A DNA stretch of 64,000 nt, taken from JAPOXK01 sp965220315 (GTDB lineage Bacteria > Chloroflexota > Dehalococcoidia > Bin125). This document shows positions 30,260 to 40,346 of the stretch, in pieces. A program made the translations under genes and the position numbers. The DNA is taken from assembly GCA_965220315.1 (NCBI GenBank), contig CBDCPP010000001.1:558001-622000 (forward strand). The letters run 5' to 3'. How positions within the stretch are numbered: position 1 is the first letter of the stretch; every line of letters starts with the position of its first letter. The notes beneath the pieces are model-generated. The model did not search any database. It was not told the DNA's origin and saw only the letters and a list, made by a program, of their open reading frames with translations.

Positions 30260-31516
30260 TCAAGCGATCAGCACGATTCCGATGATCGCCGTGATGGCTC
30301 CCACAACCGCCCAACGTGTGATGTGCTCACGTAGGAAGATGACGGCCAAGGGCAGGCCCCACAGTGGGCCGGTTGAGAGCAATGTCGTTGCCTCGCCCGC
30401 GCCGACTTCCTGAATGGACACCAAGATTAATAAAGAGGCAATGCCGGTGCCGATCACGCCGGAGATTGCGATCGCGATAAAACCTCGCCTGGTGATATTC
30501 AGTTTTCGCAGGCTGGAGTTGGGATAGGCAATCGCCGCGATAGCGAAGATCCCGACCACCAGCGGGACCCGCACGCTGACGCCGGCAACCGGGTCGACAT
30601 CGAACGAGGCCCCGCGTAGCCACACGATCGCGATCGCCCAGTTGAGGCCGGCCAGCGTGGCAACGATTACTCCGATCGGGAGCCGATGTTTGATCATCCA
30701 GGCCCAAGCGGCCGCCGATAGCCCATCTGTGGGCACAAGTGTCGGCGCATAGTCATCGGACGTTGCTTGTGCAGATGGCGCAGTGGAGAGGGGCGAGTGC
30801 TTCTGCGGATAAGTCGCGGGTGCAACGGTGCTCAGGGTGGGTGGTGGTTTGACGAAGCCGGGCAATGGTTCTAGTGAGGCGGGCCGACGGCGCGCACGGA
30901 GGCACAGCAGCATCACGGTCGCGAGTGCAGCTCCTAGGATCGTGAGGGCGACGTAGCGCCTACGTCGCCACCCCTTTGTTGCGCGGTCGTTCGACGGATC
31001 AGGAAGCGCCCCCCCGGCGATAGGGCGGGGAGCGACCGTTGCGTCGGGAGCGTCAGCCGTCCCCATCGCACGAGAGCCGGTGCCCTGCGGCTGCCCATAC
31101 AGTGCAACGGTATAGACGCCAAGCAGGATCAGCACTGCGCCGATCCCTATTTGAAGTGTTGGATCGTCACCGAGGAAGATTGATGCTAGGACGAATGAGA
31201 ACAGGACGGCCAACGACATCACGATCAGGAGCGCACGGCTCATGCCGATCAAGAAGAACGCACCTGCGAAGAGGAGGTCCCCGCTGCCGGTGGCAAAAAA
31301 GCCAGCCGAGGCTAGCTGCCACATGTTATTCCACGGCATGTTCCAGAGTTCGTCCTGCGCGCCGGTGATGAACAGGGCAACGGCGAAAGTCGGCGCCGCG
31401 AACAGGGAGCGGAGGAATACGAGTGTGACCGTGTCGATACGCGCCGTCTGCGATCCCAGAAACGCGCTCGATATCGCCCAAGTGATCGCCGAACCGAGTC
31501 CTGCGGCGATGCCCAT
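30260..31516 (-). CDS. EamA-family (DMT superfamily) transporter with a long central insertion
   Basis: A 418-residue membrane protein with two EamA repeats. The first (about 1-140) has five helices and ends at the GVYTVALYGQ segment. The second (about 285-418) ends at GAITAIIGIVLIA. Between them lies about 140 residues of low-complexity linker with one extra hydrophobic stretch (about 186-204). EamA proteins normally have two repeats with a short joint, so the insertion is unusual. Family members export metabolites or amino acids; the substrate is not predictable. Convergent with ccdA, which ends 12 bases away. Confidence 0.85.
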   Translation of the reverse strand: MGIAAGLGSAITWAISSAFLGSQTARIDTVTLVFLRSLFAAPTFAVALFITGAQDELWNMPWNNMWQLASAGFFATGSGDLLFAGAFFLIGMSRALLIVMSLAVLFSFVLASIFLGDDPTLQIGIGAVLILLGVYTVALYGQPQGTGSRAMGTADAPDATVAPRPIAGGALPDPSNDRATKGWRRRRYVALTILGAALATVMLLCLRARRRPASLEPLPGFVKPPPTLSTVAPATYPQKHSPLSTAPSAQATSDDYAPTLVPTDGLSAAAWAWMIKHRLPIGVIVATLAGLNWAIAIVWLRGASFDVDPVAGVSVRVPLVVGIFAIAAIAYPNSSLRKLNITRRGFIAIAISGVIGTGIASLLILVSIQEVGAGEATTLLSTGPLWGLPLAVIFLREHITRWAVVGAITAIIGIVLIA

Positions 31517-31588
31517 CGCATACCCTACGCTTGTAGTTGCCCGTGACGGCGCGCTTGCGCCGATACCTTACATGGAAGTGCCGCTCGT

Positions 31589-32851
31589 TCAGCGAACGTG
31601 TTGACCCTCTTGGAAGACCGCCACGACGCGGCTCATGGCCGTGATGTCGTAGGTAGGGTCACCGTCGACAGCTACGAGGTCGGCTAGCTTTCCGACTTCA
31701 ATAGTGCCGATCTCATGATCCAACCCAGCGGCTGCGGCGGCACGGTAGGTCGTAGCGCGGAGAGCGTCCGCAGGGCGATAGCCGGCCTGGACGAGTAATT
31801 CGAGTTCATAATCGAGGTGCCCGAAGGCTGTACCGAAGGGGCCACAGTCAGTGCCCGGCGCGACGCGCTCCGAGATGCCGCTTTCGAGGAAGCGACGGAA
31901 GCGGTCGAGGTAGCCGTCGAGCGTATCCTCGAGAGCAAGCAGCTCACGCTCGCCCTTCGCCGAGATCTCGTGACGAGCAGCGCGCTCTCGCAGCGCGACG
32001 ATGCGCTGGTAATCGGTAAGGACCTGCAGCGTGGGACTGACGTACGTGCCCGCCGCCGCGATCTTGGCAGCGACTCCTGGATTGAAGCGTGGGCAGCCGT
32101 TGGGTTCATTGAATTCGACGTGCTCGAGCACGTCGAAGCCGGCGTCGACGGCACGATTCATGCCCTCGGTGGCGCGTACGTGCGCGGCGGTTCGGCGTCC
32201 ATGCGCGTGAGCTTCTTCCACGACCGCACGCAATTCCTCCAACGAATACGAGGCCTCGCCGGGGTTTGTCCCTTCGGTGCCACCGCCGGTGGCCATGACC
32301 TTGATGTAGTCGGCGCCATCGCGGATAAGGCGGCGCACAGCGGCGCGGGCAGCACTGGGACCGGCAGCCGTCTCGTTACACCAGTGGAAGTGACCTCCGG
32401 GACGTGTGATCGGTCGACCACTGACGAGCATGCGGGGGCCGCGAATCAGGCCGCGCGTCACGGCGGCGCGAATGGTGAAGCCGACCATGTTCCGTGCGCC
32501 GTGGTCGCGGACGGTGGTGATCCCTGCATCAAGGTGTCGGCCTAGATTTTTCGCGGCGACGCCGACCATGAGAGCGTCGGGGATAGCGATCTGCGCGGCG
32601 TAAGGGCGGCCATCCCCGGGGAGGCTGCTGTGAGTATGGCCGTCGATGAGGCCGGGCAGGAGGCAAGCGTCGCCGAGTTCGATACGCGGGGTTTGTGGAG
32701 GCACGACGTGCTCGACGCGCATCGCGGGGCCGACTGCCTGGATGCGGCGATCTCGGACGAACACGGCTTGATCACGTTGCACAGGCCGCCCCGTGCCATC
32801 GAAGAGTTGGCTGCAGCGGATGAGGAGCGCCGTGTTCTCGATGGTGCGCAT
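31589..32851 (-). CDS. Amidohydrolase-superfamily metal-dependent hydrolase (imidazolonepropionase-like)
   Basis: A TIM-barrel hydrolase of 420 residues. Metal ligands are visible: GHTHSS, the carboxylated-Lys region IKVMATGGG, HVRATEGM, LEHVEFNE and the late TDCGPFG with its Asp. A small beta-sandwich wraps both ends, with the C-terminus KLADLVAVDGDPTYDI typical of the family. I chose the ATG at 32851, preceded by GGAG five bases away. The family cleaves amides, dipeptides (Xaa-Pro) or lactones. Its start is within about 150 bases of the divergent class III aminotransferase. Confidence 0.9.
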   Translation of the reverse strand: MRTIENTALLIRCSQLFDGTGRPVQRDQAVFVRDRRIQAVGPAMRVEHVVPPQTPRIELGDACLLPGLIDGHTHSSLPGDGRPYAAQIAIPDALMVGVAAKNLGRHLDAGITTVRDHGARNMVGFTIRAAVTRGLIRGPRMLVSGRPITRPGGHFHWCNETAAGPSAARAAVRRLIRDGADYIKVMATGGGTEGTNPGEASYSLEELRAVVEEAHAHGRRTAAHVRATEGMNRAVDAGFDVLEHVEFNEPNGCPRFNPGVAAKIAAAGTYVSPTLQVLTDYQRIVALRERAARHEISAKGERELLALEDTLDGYLDRFRRFLESGISERVAPGTDCGPFGTAFGHLDYELELLVQAGYRPADALRATTYRAAAAAGLDHEIGTIEVGKLADLVAVDGDPTYDITAMSRVVAVFQEGQHVR

Positions 32852-33005
32852 GCAGGCTCCGAAGTTTGGAGTGGCTTGGATATGGTGTGTGGGAGGATAG
32901 AGCAAGCTTTCTTGGGAAGTGGGGCGCGTGGCGGCGTTTGCGCCCGCAGGACTATCCTGGCCGCCAATGCGCCAGGGCGGCGCTTGTTATCAGCGGAGGA
33001 TGACT

Positions 33006-34355
33006 ATGGTCATGACTGAGAACGTCCGCGCGGAGATGGAGCAGCACACACCCGGCTCGAAGGCACTAGAGAAGAGTTCGAGCGAGATCTTGGCGATGGA
33101 GCTGGCGGGCTCGATCGCGATGCATTACCCACTCTTTATCCGTGAATCGAAAGGCTCACGGGTGTGGGACGTGGACGGCAACGAGTACATCGACATGACG
33201 ATGGGGTACGGACCGCATCTCCTTGGTCATGCGCCTGATGTGATCGTTGCAGCGATTCAAGAGGCGGCGGCTCGCGGAGTGCAATGGGGGTTGCAGCATC
33301 CCTATCAGGAGGAGTTGGGGCGGCTGTTGATCGAGGCGTCACCCTGTGGCGAGCAAGCGTTGTTCGCGAACACTGGGACCGAAGCGACGATGTGGGCGAT
33401 CCGAGCGGCCCGCGCATATAGCGGAAAGACGAAGGTTGCGATCTTCGACGGGAGCTACCACGGCTCGCACGACTATGTGCTGCTGGTGGCCGATCCGGAG
33501 AGTCCGCGTGCAGCACCGGTTGCCGTGCCGCGCGGGGCGGGGATCCCGCAAGAAACGGTCGATCAGGTGTTGATGCTGCCCTACCGGCACGAAGCCGCCT
33601 ATGAATTGATCTGGAAACATAAGGACGAGCTGGCGTTGGTGATGTTAGAGCCGGTGCAGAGCAGCAACCCCCGGCTGGATTGCGGAGACTTCATCAAGGG
33701 TGTGGCCAACGCCTGCCGGGACGCTGGAGTCCTGTTCCTGATGGACGAGGTGGTGACCGGTTTCCGGCTTAGCTACGGCGGCGGGCAAGAATTCTTTGGT
33801 GTGAATCCAGACCTAGCAACCTACGGGAAGGCGCTTGGGGGCGGGATGCCGATGGGTGCGGTGGTGGGACGTGCCGATGTTATGGAGGTCTTCCGTACGG
33901 ACATCGAGCGGCCCAAGGACGAAGAGGCGGTGTTTGCTGGTGGGACGTTCGGCGGAAATCCCCTAGCGATGGCGGCGGGAATCGCGGCCCTCACCTACAT
34001 GAAAGAGCATCCTGATATCTATCCGTACCTTCAGCGCGAGGGCGAGCGCTTGGCCGTTGCGGTGAATGATTTCCTGTTGGAAGAGGAGTTCCCGGTACAG
34101 CTGCAGAATGCCGCATCAATGTTCTACTTGCAGTTCCAGCGCGGCCGGATCAACTCAGCGCGTGATATCGAACATTCGCCTCTGATCGAGAAGCGGGCGC
34201 GGGACTACTACACGATCTTGCTGAAGAATGGCGTGCTTGTCCCCGGCGTGCACTTCTCGCTGATCTCGACAGCGCATAGTCCGGAGGACATCGACACGAT
34301 GATCGACGCATTCACGAAGTCTTTCCTGGAAATGCGCGACCGCAGCATGATCTAA
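33006..34355 (+). CDS. Class III aminotransferase (glutamate-1-semialdehyde mutase-like)
   Basis: A 449-residue PLP enzyme. Motifs: the fingerprint NEYIDMTMGYGPHLLGH, the NTGTEATMWAIRAARA phosphate-binding region, the SYHGSHDY segment, MDEVVTGFR with the PLP-binding Asp, and the Lys in TYGKALGGGMPMGA. The ATG at 33006 has GGAGG six bases upstream. The sequence resembles hemL, but the genomic context is catabolic rather than heme synthesis, so it may be an amino-acid aminotransferase or a racemase-like relative. It is not named hemL for that reason. Confidence 0.9.
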   Translation: MVMTENVRAEMEQHTPGSKALEKSSSEILAMELAGSIAMHYPLFIRESKGSRVWDVDGNEYIDMTMGYGPHLLGHAPDVIVAAIQEAAARGVQWGLQHPYQEELGRLLIEASPCGEQALFANTGTEATMWAIRAARAYSGKTKVAIFDGSYHGSHDYVLLVADPESPRAAPVAVPRGAGIPQETVDQVLMLPYRHEAAYELIWKHKDELALVMLEPVQSSNPRLDCGDFIKGVANACRDAGVLFLMDEVVTGFRLSYGGGQEFFGVNPDLATYGKALGGGMPMGAVVGRADVMEVFRTDIERPKDEEAVFAGGTFGGNPLAMAAGIAALTYMKEHPDIYPYLQREGERLAVAVNDFLLEEEFPVQLQNAASMFYLQFQRGRINSARDIEHSPLIEKRARDYYTILLKNGVLVPGVHFSLISTAHSPEDIDTMIDAFTKSFLEMRDRSMI

Positions 34356-34404
34356 GAAAGGCTAGATGGGATCCGCTGCTAGTACGGTGCCGATCAGCAC
34401 GTGC

Positions 34405-35460
34405 CTAAGGCGCGTAATGGTTGTCGATGTCGGCCGCGTGTACCCCGTGGATCAATTCGAGGCTGAAAGGATCAGCAAGGAAGTCGTGCGGATAACCGAG
34501 CTGGATAGCGCTCGCGGCATCAAGTCGTGCGATTTGTGCGTCGTCCAGCTCGAACTCGAGTGAGGCAAGCGATTCCTCGAGTTGCTCTAGCTTGGTCGCG
34601 CCGACGATGGGGATGACGACGCCTGGCCGCTGGCGCACCCAGTTGGTCGCGACCTGCGTGGACGAGCGACCGATCTCGTCGGCGATGGCTTGAACCTCGC
34701 TGGCGATGGCAAGGTTGCGCTCCGTGAGGAAGCCCTCGCGCCAGGAATCGATGGAGAGACGTCCCTGCTTGGCGTCATTCGTGTACTTTCCGGTCAAGAC
34801 GCCCGCGCCGAGGATGCCCCAGGGCACGATCGCGATGTCGTGGGCGTGGGCCATTGGCAGGAGGTCGCGCTCGGCAGCGCGCTCAACCAAGCTGTATTGG
34901 ATCTGCAAGGCGACGAAAGGGCTCCAGCCGCGCAGCTGCGCGATTGTGTTGGCCTCCGCTACAACCCAAGCTGGCGCGTTGGAGATGCCGAGATGGAGCA
35001 CCTTGCCGGAGCGGACGAGGTCGTCCAAGGCACGCATGACTTCCTCAATGGGGGTTGTGTTATCCCAGGAGTGCAACCAGAAGAGATCGACATAGTCGGT
35101 GCCGAGCCGGCGGAGGCTGCCTTCGAGTGACTGGATCATACTCTTGCGGTGGTTACCGCCACTATTGGGGTCGTAGGCACGACTGTTGGGAGCATCCGGA
35201 TGGCTGTTGAGGGTGTATTTCGTCGCAATGACGAATGCGGCCCGGTCTTGGATGAACGCGCCGATGTACTTTTCGCTCGTGCCATTGGTGTACATATTGG
35301 CGCCGTCGATGAAGTTGCCGCCGGCCTCCACGTAAGCATCGAAGATCTCGCGACTCTGCTTCTTCGGAGCCCCCCAGCCCCAGTCGTCTCCAAAGGTCAT
35401 CGTCCCGAGTGAGAGTTCGGAGACTCGTAGCCCGCTGGCACCCAGCAGTTTGTAACGCAT
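34405..35460 (-). CDS. Aldo/keto reductase
   Basis: A 351-residue NADPH-dependent TIM barrel. The catalytic tetrad is present: D52, Y57, K81 and H130 in DLFWLHSWD. The segment LGTMTFGDDWGWG matches the family start, and the C-terminal WVRQRPGVVIPIVGATKLEQLEES carries the NADPH-phosphate pocket. It stands alone between the aminotransferase and the carboxymuconolactone decarboxylase gene, with no operon overlap. Substrates are likely aldehydes or ketones. Confidence 0.95.
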   Translation of the reverse strand: MRYKLLGASGLRVSELSLGTMTFGDDWGWGAPKKQSREIFDAYVEAGGNFIDGANMYTNGTSEKYIGAFIQDRAAFVIATKYTLNSHPDAPNSRAYDPNSGGNHRKSMIQSLEGSLRRLGTDYVDLFWLHSWDNTTPIEEVMRALDDLVRSGKVLHLGISNAPAWVVAEANTIAQLRGWSPFVALQIQYSLVERAAERDLLPMAHAHDIAIVPWGILGAGVLTGKYTNDAKQGRLSIDSWREGFLTERNLAIASEVQAIADEIGRSSTQVATNWVRQRPGVVIPIVGATKLEQLEESLASLEFELDDAQIARLDAASAIQLGYPHDFLADPFSLELIHGVHAADIDNHYAP

Positions 35461-35821
35461 CTAGCGCTCCTCTCGTGGCTTGTCCGGTGCGCGATAGGGA
35501 CGATTCTACCGGTTCCGCGCGGCAAGCTTTCGATGTCTGCGAGAGTGACCGGCGATGGCCGGCGAGGTTAGCCGCTCGATGCCCAGGGAAGAGCTTGTTG
35601 CACCTGCCCTGCGATCCGGCCTCAGTCGCCCGACGCCGATCGTCCGACATTCGGCTGTGCGGTTGGTCAGCGCGCAGCCGGTGATCGACGTGTGTGCAGC
35701 GTCCGCTGGGGCGAGTGCACGCCGTGTCTGGGCTGACTTGGGGCGACCGCAGGCGCGTGCGGCGCGGCGGATCGTGAAGTGTCAGCAGCACCTCCGAGGG
35801 CGGTTGGGAGGTACGTACGTG
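35461..35821. other. Intergenic region, 361 bases
   Basis: No open frame with a plausible ribosome binding site and protein-like composition, and no RNA signature. The open frames here are GC-rich shadows of the neighbouring genes. The aldo/keto reductase promoter must lie in this interval, but I cannot place it. Confidence 0.5.
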
Positions 35822-36652
35822 TTACTCGCTGCTTTCTGCGTCGATTGCGGCGAAGATCTCACGCGCTTTGGCAAGGCCGCTCACCGCGGCTGGCCAGCCT
35901 GCATAGCCCAGCATCTGCACCATGACTTCTTCGATCTCTTCGCGGGTCACGCCATGATTGAGTGCGCCGGGCACATGGGTCGTCATTTGATCGGTTCGGC
36001 CGAGAGCAGTGAGGATCGCCACCGTGATCAGGCTCCGGTCGCGGCGGGAAAGTTGAGTGCGCGCCCAGACTTCGCCGCAGAGGTAATGGATTGCGAGAGG
36101 CCCGAGCGGGCCAAGGCGCTCTTCAAGTTTGGGAGCTTCGCTGGCGGGGTCGGACCAGCCCATCAGGGTGCGGAGTACGTCAAGACCGTCGTTGTAGCGT
36201 TCTTCGTCACTCTTGCGAGCGGCCGGCTCGTGCGGAGGAAGCTTTCCGTTCTCCTCGAAAGAGCGCAGGCCGTCTTGGACGATGCGGATGGCGCCTAGCG
36301 TCTTAGGGAAGCCGACGTACGCGCTGACGTGGGTCACTACTTCCTCGACCTCTTCACGGGTCATGCCGTGATGGATGGCGCCCTGCGTGTGCACCACCAT
36401 TTCCTTGCCCGTCTGGCCGAGCGCGATCAGCGTTGCGAGAACGATCATGCTGCGATCGCGCCTGGAGAGCTGCGGACGGGACCAGATGTCGGCGAGGACG
36501 AAGTCCACGGTGAAGGACCCTGTGGCGCCCCATGCTTTTTCGGTGTGGGCAACGCCAGATTCTGGGTCTGGGAGAAGCTCCCGGCGCAGTTTGCGCAGCC
36601 CGTCGAGCGAGTCGGCCCGGCGCTCTTCAAAGGACCGGTTCATTGGTGTCAT
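35822..36652 (-). CDS. Double-domain carboxymuconolactone decarboxylase-family protein
   Basis: A 276-residue protein with two CMD repeats. Each has the pattern DxWSRPQLSRRDRSMIVLATLIALGQ and a later HGMTREEVEEVVTHVSAYVGFP helix. The second repeat opens AxTQLSRRDRS and ends GYAGWPAAVSGLA. The CxxC of AhpD-type members is absent, so it is the decarboxylase/lactonase type rather than a peroxidase. Such two-domain proteins act in aromatic or gamma-carboxymuconolactone catabolism. A short gap of about 40 bases separates it from the phosphotriesterase gene. Confidence 0.9.
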   Translation of the reverse strand: MTPMNRSFEERRADSLDGLRKLRRELLPDPESGVAHTEKAWGATGSFTVDFVLADIWSRPQLSRRDRSMIVLATLIALGQTGKEMVVHTQGAIHHGMTREEVEEVVTHVSAYVGFPKTLGAIRIVQDGLRSFEENGKLPPHEPAARKSDEERYNDGLDVLRTLMGWSDPASEAPKLEERLGPLGPLAIHYLCGEVWARTQLSRRDRSLITVAILTALGRTDQMTTHVPGALNHGVTREEIEEVMVQMLGYAGWPAAVSGLAKAREIFAAIDAESSE

Positions 36653-36694
36653 ATGAGGTTCCCTTCGCTTGTGGTCTTGAGAGGAGCTGTCACA

Positions 36695-37648
36695 CTAACC
36701 CTCGAAGAACTTCTGGGGATTGCCGATCATAATCTGCTCGATGGTACTTTCGCTAAGGCCGCGCTCCTTAAGCATGGGGATGAAGGTTTGGTTGATGAAG
36801 AGGATTCCGCCCGGGATACGCTCGCGGAACTTGGCTTCTTGCTCCTTACCAACGAGACCCAGACCGATCGGCACGTCATGGGAGAGGCAGATCTGCTTTT
36901 CGAAACCGCGGTTGACTAGTTCGACCACGACGCCTGCCCGTTCCTCGACCGTGGGTGGCGGATAGAAAGCGCCGAGAGGGATGCGGTCCAAGCCGATCCA
37001 GTAGCCGCGCTCCAGCAAGCCTGTGAGATAGCCGAGGCTATCCGTGTCGTCGGAGTGGCCGATATAGACGCGTGAGGGGTCAACGCCTTCGCGCTCAAGG
37101 ATGCGCGCCTGCGCCTCCCCAATACGGATCTTCGCGCCCGAATGCGTGCTGATCGGCACACCGGTCGCTTTTTGGGCCGCCGCCGCCGCCTTGAGGACAT
37201 TGCGCCCGAAGTCGGTAAGACCGGGCTCGTCGTTGGCGACCTTGATAATGCCGGCCTTGATGTTGGTGCCTTCGATCCCTTCCGTGATCTCCATGGTGAA
37301 GAACTCGGCCAGTTCCTCGGCAGTGCGGCTCTTCATCGACTCCGATGGATCGAGCCAGTGTCCCGTGCAGGCGATGATCTGCATGCCGGAGCGCTTGGCA
37401 GCTTCTTCGATCAGGCGGATGTCACGCCCGAGATCGATTGTGGTGACATCAATGAACGATTGGATACCGGCGGCCTTGGCCTCGGCGAGCACACCGCTTG
37501 CGTGCTCCAGAAACGTCTCCCGCCCGCCCATGAATTGCGGCCAGTAGTGCCACATTCCGGCAGACCAGGAGCAGACGTGCTCGTGCATAAGGGTGTAGCC
37601 AAGCTGACTGGTGTCGAGCTGGCCAGAGACGGAGTTGATGGTCGCCAT
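36695..37648 (-). CDS. Phosphotriesterase-family metal-dependent hydrolase (lactonase-like)
   Basis: A 317-residue barrel with a two-metal site: H22 and H24 in MHEHV, the candidate carboxylated K135 in AGIIKVA, H168 in STHSG, H197 in GHSDD and a late Asp in LSHD. The sequence reads like the PLL/PTE lactonase group rather than organophosphate hydrolases. It is transcribed upstream of the CMD gene, so a lactone-cleaving step followed by decarboxylation is a reasonable inference. Confidence 0.92.
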   Translation of the reverse strand: MATINSVSGQLDTSQLGYTLMHEHVCSWSAGMWHYWPQFMGGRETFLEHASGVLAEAKAAGIQSFIDVTTIDLGRDIRLIEEAAKRSGMQIIACTGHWLDPSESMKSRTAEELAEFFTMEITEGIEGTNIKAGIIKVANDEPGLTDFGRNVLKAAAAAQKATGVPISTHSGAKIRIGEAQARILEREGVDPSRVYIGHSDDTDSLGYLTGLLERGYWIGLDRIPLGAFYPPPTVEERAGVVVELVNRGFEKQICLSHDVPIGLGLVGKEQEAKFRERIPGGILFINQTFIPMLKERGLSESTIEQIMIGNPQKFFEG

Positions 37649-37775
37649 GGAGTCCTCGTTCCTTCGATGGCTCTGTGAAGCCGAGCGATTCAGTCAGCTT
37701 AGGTGCATGACCGCCGCCCAAGCCGCGAGAGACTAGCGGACGGCTGCCGTCTCAGACCAGTGGGCACGGGACGGT

Positions 37776-39005
37776 CTAGCCGATGATGCCTTTGATGGCG
37801 AGTTCGGCGAGGCGCTCGTCGTCAAAGCCGAGCCGCTCTTGGAGCACTTCGGCCGTATGCTCACCGACATCCGGCGGGGGGCGGCGGATGGAAGAAGGGG
37901 TCTCGCTGAACACAACGGGGTGATTGGGGAGAAGGCGCTTCCCGTAGGCGGGATTGTCGATCTCGATCAGGTAGTCGTTCGCTTGGACAGCGGGGTCATT
38001 GGGGAGGTCGCGGATGCGTTGGACGCGGTCGAAGACGAGATCGGGCTCCTGTTTGAGGCGGTTCTCCCAAACAGTGCGGGGGCGGGTGGCGAACTGGCGC
38101 TCGAGGATCTGGATGAGTTCCGTGTTGTGGGTTCGAATACCTTCGAAGGTCTGGAAGCGAGGGTCGTCGCGGACGGTGGGATCCATATCCAGCGCGCGAC
38201 AGAGGGGGAGCCAATCACGTTCTGCGTTGACACAGCCGATGAAGATCCATTCGTTGTCGGCACAGCGGTAGAGGTTGTAAATGGGGTTGGCGGCGTTGTC
38301 GCGGTCGAAGCGTGCCCACTCGGGCAGGCCCCGCAGCATGCAGGCGGAGACGGCCCAGTACTGCAGCCAGATTGAGGCCATGATGTGGGAGATTTCGACC
38401 TGCTGGCCAACACCGGTTCGCTCGCGCGCGGCGATCGCGGTGACGACACCGTAGGCCAGCATGTTGGCACCCATCACGTCCGCCATCGCGATCGTGTTCC
38501 AGTTTGGCGGGTCGCCGGCGCGCCCGTTTTGCCACATGAGACCGGAGCGCGATTGTCCGAGTCCATCGATGGCGGGCCGCCCAAATTCCGGGCCCTTGAA
38601 ACCATGTCCCGAGGCGCGTCCATAAATTAGCTGCGGGTTGATCTTTTTTAGCTCCTCGTAGCCAAGACCCAGTCGCCCCAGCGCGCCAGGCCGGAAATTT
38701 TCGATGAAGACGTCGGCGTCGCGGACGAGTTCTTTGACGAGCTCAGGGCCACCCTCTGCCTTGAGATCGATGCCGACACCGCGTTTATTTCGGTTGGCTG
38801 CCTCGAACATGGAACTCTTGCCGCCGGGTAGTTCTAAGTCCCAGGCAGCGACCGAGACGAGGTTGCGTGAGCCGTCTGGGCTGTTTGGATTCTCGATTTT
38901 GATGACATCGGCGCCGAGGTCGCCAAGCATGACGCCGGCTAAGGGCCCCAGCATCCAGATACTGCACTCCACCACCGTGATCCCACTGAGTGGTCCTTCT
39001 GACAT
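37776..39005 (-). CDS. CaiB/BaiF CoA-transferase
   Basis: A 409-residue class III CoA-transferase. The N-terminal GPLAGVMLGDLGADVIKIE, the NRNKRGVGIDLK and IENFRPGALGRLGLGYEELKK segments, and GQSRSG after the catalytic Asp region (AIDGLGQ) identify the family. It moves CoA between an acyl-CoA donor and a carboxylic acid acceptor. The neighbouring catabolic genes suggest an acid acceptor, but the substrate is unknown. A second member of the family lies at 45.8 kb. Confidence 0.94.
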   Translation of the reverse strand: MSEGPLSGITVVECSIWMLGPLAGVMLGDLGADVIKIENPNSPDGSRNLVSVAAWDLELPGGKSSMFEAANRNKRGVGIDLKAEGGPELVKELVRDADVFIENFRPGALGRLGLGYEELKKINPQLIYGRASGHGFKGPEFGRPAIDGLGQSRSGLMWQNGRAGDPPNWNTIAMADVMGANMLAYGVVTAIAARERTGVGQQVEISHIMASIWLQYWAVSACMLRGLPEWARFDRDNAANPIYNLYRCADNEWIFIGCVNAERDWLPLCRALDMDPTVRDDPRFQTFEGIRTHNTELIQILERQFATRPRTVWENRLKQEPDLVFDRVQRIRDLPNDPAVQANDYLIEIDNPAYGKRLLPNHPVVFSETPSSIRRPPPDVGEHTAEVLQERLGFDDERLAELAIKGIIG

Positions 39006-39266
39006 CTCACATTCCTCTCTCAGTACCGAATGCGGCTCCTCAAGGGTCGCGGTTGACCCAGCCTAGCGGCTCGTCGCGCTAACCGGTTTAGCAGTCTGCC
39101 TAAGCAGTCCTGCAGCGGAGACCTTCTTCCGCGGGAGTGTCAATATGCTTGCGGGCCTGTTTCCCTTAGGGTTTCCGGCTTTCTTGACTCGTCGGCAGCT
39201 CACCTTTTGTCACACGCTCGTGCGCAGTGCCATGGCGTGAGTTGTGGCGCCTTCGCGGGCGGAGCC

Positions 39267-40256
39267 TCAGTTGCCGGCACAGGCTCGAGCGAGTTCTTGA
39301 AGGAAGCGTCCGGCCGGGGCACCATCCATGGCGCGGTGGTCGAAAGTGAGCGAGAGCCAGATCCGCCAGCCTGGAACGACGGCGTTCTCGCGTATGGTTG
39401 GCTCGCGTCGCAGGCGGCCGATGCCGAGGATGGCGGTCTGCGGCGGGTTGATGATGGGAGTGAAACTATCCACGCCGACGTGCCCCAATCCGGACACGGT
39501 GAAGGTTCCGTTGGAGACATCGTTCAATTCGAGGACGCCATCGCGTGCCTTGGTGGCGAGTTCAGCGAGACGCGCCGCGAGCTGTTCTAACGCGAGGCCG
39601 GCTGCAGCGGGCACGACTGGGACGACTAGGCCGCGCTCTGTTTCGACGGCGAAGCCAAGGTTGACGCTATCAGAGAGACGGAGCTGCGCATTGCTCAACT
39701 GGGCGTTGAGCCTGGGGTGGCGCGTGATCAGGCCCACGGCGAGGTGGGCAACGACGATCGTCGGTGATGGCGTACCGGGCGTGGACTCGCGCAAGGCGGC
39801 GACGGCATCGGCATCGGCGTCTGTCGTGAGGGTCACCATCGGCGTGTCGCGCCAGCTCGCGTGCATGCGCTCACCGGTGCGCTTCTCGACCGAGCTAAGC
39901 GCGATCTCGCTACTGTCCATGGGGTGGTCGCTGCTTTTCGAGGAGGCGGGTTGCGCGACGGCGCCTACGCGTCCCCCAGCCGTGGTGGTGGCCGCTGAGG
40001 AAGGTAACGGTGAGGCGTCGGCCGTAGCGTCGAGGCGAGCGACGAGCGTTCCGACTGGTATGAGGCTGCCCACCGGCGCGACGATGGCGGTAAGAACACC
40101 GCTCGCGGGCGCCTCCACGTCGGTGTTGACCTTCTCGGTCTCGACGACGAAGAGCGGCTGGCCTTCGGTCACGGAGTCGCCTTGGCTGACATACCACTGC
40201 GTGATGGTGCCCTCTTCCATCGTCCAGCCGAACTTGGGCATCACGATGTCGGTCAT
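39267..40256 (-). CDS. Dihydrolipoamide acyltransferase (E2), single lipoyl domain, no E3-binding domain
   Basis: A 329-residue E2. Residues 1-78 are a lipoyl domain with the lipoylated K42 in ETEKVNTDVEA. A flexible Ala/Ser/Thr linker of about 50 residues follows, and then the catalytic domain with SGLGHVGVDSFTPI and the DHR-type motif (H307 and D311 in TFDHRAMDG). The peripheral subunit-binding domain that usually sits between lipoyl and catalytic parts is not visible. It transfers an acyl group from E1 to CoA. No E3 gene is in the operon. Confidence 0.9.
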   Translation of the reverse strand: MTDIVMPKFGWTMEEGTITQWYVSQGDSVTEGQPLFVVETEKVNTDVEAPASGVLTAIVAPVGSLIPVGTLVARLDATADASPLPSSAATTTAGGRVGAVAQPASSKSSDHPMDSSEIALSSVEKRTGERMHASWRDTPMVTLTTDADADAVAALRESTPGTPSPTIVVAHLAVGLITRHPRLNAQLSNAQLRLSDSVNLGFAVETERGLVVPVVPAAAGLALEQLAARLAELATKARDGVLELNDVSNGTFTVSGLGHVGVDSFTPIINPPQTAILGIGRLRREPTIRENAVVPGWRIWLSLTFDHRAMDGAPAGRFLQELARACAGN

Positions 40257-40346
40257 CGTAAGTTGGTTAGTGAGGATGGCAGTGAGGATGGATCGTTACT
40301 GGCGTGTTTAGAGGCCTGTGTCGGTGGCTGACTGTGGATCACGGGA

